6,684 nt of DNA. Source: Methanomassiliicoccaceae archaeon (GTDB lineage: Archaea; Thermoplasmatota; Thermoplasmata; Methanomassiliicoccales; Methanomethylophilaceae). The stretch covers positions 1 to 6,684 of the forward strand of contig WRKA01000136.1 of assembly GCA_009778265.1 (NCBI GenBank), in the 5' to 3' direction. This document shows positions 5,049-6,684 of the stretch, piece by piece (within the stretch, counting starts at the first letter, position 1; the number at the start of each line of letters is the position of its first letter). Made by a program: the position numbers and the translations under genes. The notes beneath the pieces are model-generated. The model was not told the origin of the DNA and did no database searches. It was given only the letters and a program-made list of their open reading frames with translations.

Positions 5049-5243
5049 ATGCATGTGAACGGTCATCCCGTCCCGATACGCAACGGCATGAGACTTAGTG
5101 AGTTCCTTATCGAAAAGGGATACGACGAACTGAGGGTGGCGGTCGAAAGGAACGGTAAGATCGTCCGGAGAAAGGATCTCGCGACCGAGATATTGTCCGA
5201 TGATGACAGATTGGAAATAGTATGTTTCGTGGGCGGGGGATGA
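5049..5243 (+). CDS. thiS: sulfur-carrier protein ThiS, 64 aa
   Basis: ThiS is a ubiquitin-fold carrier. Its C-terminal Gly-Gly is adenylated by ThiF and converted to a thiocarboxylate, which donates the sulfur of the thiamine thiazole to ThiG. The protein opens MHVNGHPVPIRNGMRLSEFL, like family members with a short strand-turn-strand then helix. It contains VAVERNGKIVRRKDL, the common ThiS core of the form VAVxxNxxxVxRxxL, and [16 protein letters not shown] with the terminal Gly-Gly. The length of 64 is typical. Its TGA overlaps the ATG of thiF (ATGA at 5240-5243), so the two are coupled. It is the first gene of the operon and probably starts a leaderless transcript. Confidence 0.93.
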   Translation: MHVNGHPVPIRNGMRLSEFLIEKGYDELRVAVERNGKIVRRKDLATEILSDDDRLEIVCFVGGG

Positions 5244-5863
5244 CATCCTTGAATATTTCCGAAGATGAGTTGTTCTCTCGCAACACGCCCGGATCGCGTA
5301 AGGTCCTGAGAGAAAAAAAGGCGGCCGTGGCCGGTCTCGGCGGTCTGGGATCGAACATCGCCGTCATGCTTGCGAGGGCCGGTGTCGGAAGGCTGCTGCT
5401 TGTGGATCATGATACCGTGGAGATAAGCAACCTGAACCGGCAGCATTATGATATCACACATCTCGGAATGCCGAAAACGGACGCGCTGAGGATGCAGATA
5501 GAAAGGATTGACCCGTTCGTCGCGATCGAGACGAAAAACGTGAAAGTAACGGAGGACAACGCGGAACGGATCTTCGGCGATCACGATGTGATATGCGAGG
5601 CGTTCGACGATCCCCGCGATAAAGCGATGCTCGCGGATGTTCTGCTTCCTCTGGGAAAGACGGTCGTCGCCGCGTCGGGAATATCGGGTATGGGAAGCGC
5701 AAATGAAATAAGAACGGAACGGATGTTCTCGGAACTGTACGTATGCGGGGATAAGGGAGCAGATGAGGATGACGGCCTGATGTCACCGAGAGTGACGGTA
5801 TGCGCCGGACATCAGGCGAACATTGTGCTCAGGATCCTGCTGAACATGGAGAGAGAACGATGA
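5240..5863 (+). CDS. thiF: ThiF-family (family 2) adenylyltransferase, 207 aa
   Basis: An E1-like enzyme that adenylates the ThiS C-terminus using ATP. The nucleotide-binding motif GLGGLGSN is at 32-39. It is followed by [16 protein letters not shown] (55-70), the acidic and N-x-N-R-Q elements of the E1/ThiF/MoeB fold, and GMPKTDALR. The conserved acidic region ICEAFDDP (118-125) provides a candidate Asp123 for ATP-Mg binding. At 207 residues it is the short ThiF type and lacks the zinc-binding CxxC pairs of E. coli ThiF; only two cysteines near the end (169 and 188) remain as possible sulfur-handling residues. The ATG at 5240 is preferred over an in-frame ATG at 5222 because of the ATGA overlap with thiS and the GGGCGGGGG stretch before it. 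Its TGA overlaps the ATG of thiG. Confidence 0.92.
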   Translation: MTSLNISEDELFSRNTPGSRKVLREKKAAVAGLGGLGSNIAVMLARAGVGRLLLVDHDTVEISNLNRQHYDITHLGMPKTDALRMQIERIDPFVAIETKNVKVTEDNAERIFGDHDVICEAFDDPRDKAMLADVLLPLGKTVVAASGISGMGSANEIRTERMFSELYVCGDKGADEDDGLMSPRVTVCAGHQANIVLRILLNMERER

Positions 5864-6624
5864 ATGATGTTCTGACCATCGGAGGAAAAAGATTCGGTTC
5901 CAGGTTCATCCTCGGATCGGGGAAGTTCTCTCTGGACCTGATGAACACGGTGATAAGGAACGGCGGCGTAGAGATGATAACCGTCGCGCTGAGAAGGGCG
6001 AACACCGGCGGCATGGAGAACATATTGGACCATGTTCCCAAAGGCATCACCTTATTACCGAACACGTCCGGGGCCAGGAATGCGGACGAGGCCGTACGGA
6101 TAGCGATGCTTGCCAGAGAACTGGGATGCGGCGATCTTGTGAAGGTCGAAGTGATAAACGACTCGAAATATCTTTTACCGGACAACCACGAGACGGTAAA
6201 GGCGACCGAGATATTGTCAAAGGAAGGGTTCATCGTTATGCCGTACATGTATCCCGATCTGATAGCCGCGAGACGCCTGGTCGATGCGGGAGCGGCCGCC
6301 GTGATGCCGCTCGGCGCCCCGATAGGAAGCAACAAAGGCCTCCTGACCAGGGATTTCATCAAGATCATCGTTGACGAGACGGACGTACCGATAATCGTCG
6401 ACGCCGGCATCGGAAGACCTTCGCAGGCGTGCGAAGCTATGGAATTGGGTGTCTCGGCGGTGATGGCGAACACCGCGATAGCAACGGCCGGCGACATCGG
6501 GATGATGGCGAACGCTTTCAGACTCGCCGTGGAGGCGGGAAGAAAAGCGTGGCTGTCCGGCCTCGGCAGGGTGCTTGACGAAGCGGAGGCGTCCAGTCCT
6601 CTGACCGGGTTCCTGGAGGACTGA
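5860..6624 (+). CDS. thiG: thiazole synthase ThiG, 254 aa
   Basis: ThiG condenses 1-deoxyxylulose 5-phosphate, dehydroglycine and ThiS-thiocarboxylate sulfur into the thiazole phosphate. It is a TIM barrel. The sequence shows RFILGSGKF (15-23) and [18 protein letters not shown] (65-82). [11 protein letters not shown] (91-101) holds the Schiff-base Lys95 and Glu97. [15 protein letters not shown] (147-161) is the phosphate-binding region, and [13 protein letters not shown] (177-189) contains the catalytic Asp181, matching the K96/E98/D182 set known for Bacillus ThiG. The length of 254 is normal. The start at ATG 5860 overlaps the thiF stop (ATGA) with GGAGAG just upstream; an upstream in-frame ATG at 5800 lies inside thiF and would add 20 non-ThiG residues. 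All active-site residues are intact. Confidence 0.95.
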   Translation: MNDVLTIGGKRFGSRFILGSGKFSLDLMNTVIRNGGVEMITVALRRANTGGMENILDHVPKGITLLPNTSGARNADEAVRIAMLARELGCGDLVKVEVINDSKYLLPDNHETVKATEILSKEGFIVMPYMYPDLIAARRLVDAGAAAVMPLGAPIGSNKGLLTRDFIKIIVDETDVPIIVDAGIGRPSQACEAMELGVSAVMANTAIATAGDIGMMANAFRLAVEAGRKAWLSGLGRVLDEAEASSPLTGFLED

Positions 6625-6625
6625 T

Positions 6626-6684
6626 ATGGATCGGATGGACTATCTGGACAATATGGAAACGACATCCCCGCACATAATGGAAAA
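6626..6684 (+). CDS. thiH: start of a further thiazole-operon gene, probably ThiH (truncated by window end)
   Basis: The visible 19 residues, MDRMDYLDNMETTSPHIME, lead off the window edge. A strong GGAGGA ribosome-binding site (6615-6620) lies five bases before the ATG, and only one base separates it from the thiG stop. In thiSFG operons of anaerobes this slot is usually 2-iminoacetate synthase ThiH, a radical SAM enzyme that makes dehydroglycine from tyrosine. The N-terminus is compatible but contains none of the diagnostic CxxxCxxC motif, so the name rests on context. Confidence 0.55.
   Translation, partial: MDRMDYLDNMETTSPHIME

Noticed and set aside
5800..5859. Longer start for ThiG
   Set aside because: The extra 20 residues are unlike ThiG and lie within thiF. 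The ATG at 5860 has a ribosome-binding site and the ATGA overlap.
5829..6665. 278-codon open frame on minus, opposite thiG
   Set aside because: It lies antisense to an intact ThiG and the following gene start. Its translation is Ser/Pro-rich without recognisable motifs.
1..6684. CRISPR array, insertion sequence or long direct repeats
   Set aside because: No regularly spaced repeats, transposase motifs or terminal inverted repeats were seen on reading the window.

Overview
The window looks archaeal, most likely a methanogen-related Thermoplasmatota such as a member of the Methanomassiliicoccales. That lineage call is an inference. The domain-level evidence is firmer: TATA-box promoters, several apparently leaderless starts, a tRNA-Leu without an encoded CCA, and an inositol-phosphatase/NAD-kinase fusion of the kind characterised in Methanocaldococcus (MJ0917). 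All genes are packed tightly.

Layout. At the left edge, on the minus strand, lie a tRNA-Leu(CAG) and a 72-residue conserved-looking small protein. They are separated by a stretch of 69 bases with no C on the plus strand. A short minus-strand ORF at 482-637 may be a further small gene. A plus-strand alpha-D-phosphohexomutase homologue (630-1934) follows. Its fold motifs are present, but the catalytic serine loop and the metal loop are both altered. It meets a minus-strand pair tail to tail at a shared TTAA: a JAMM/MPN metallopeptidase-like protein (1931-2305) translationally coupled to the upstream NADP-phosphatase/NAD-kinase fusion (2302-3909).

After a promoter-bearing gap, a plus-strand two-gene module encodes a small acidic protein (4225-4404) and a 186-residue protein with a PARP-like ADP-ribosyltransferase signature (4405-4965). 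The arrangement resembles an antitoxin-toxin pair. A possible 48-residue leader ORF (4082-4228) precedes it with an ATGA overlap. A nested inverted repeat then separates this module from a thiazole-synthesis operon, thiS-thiF-thiG followed by the start of a likely thiH, which runs off the right edge. ThiF adenylates ThiS and loads it with sulfur, ThiG builds the thiazole ring, and ThiH would supply dehydroglycine from tyrosine. This bacterial-type route is unusual for an archaeon, where Thi4-type enzymes are the common solution, so acquisition from anaerobic bacteria is plausible.

The points most worth following are the probable pseudoenzyme nature of the phosphohexomutase and the ADP-ribosyltransferase module with its possible regulatory DNA.
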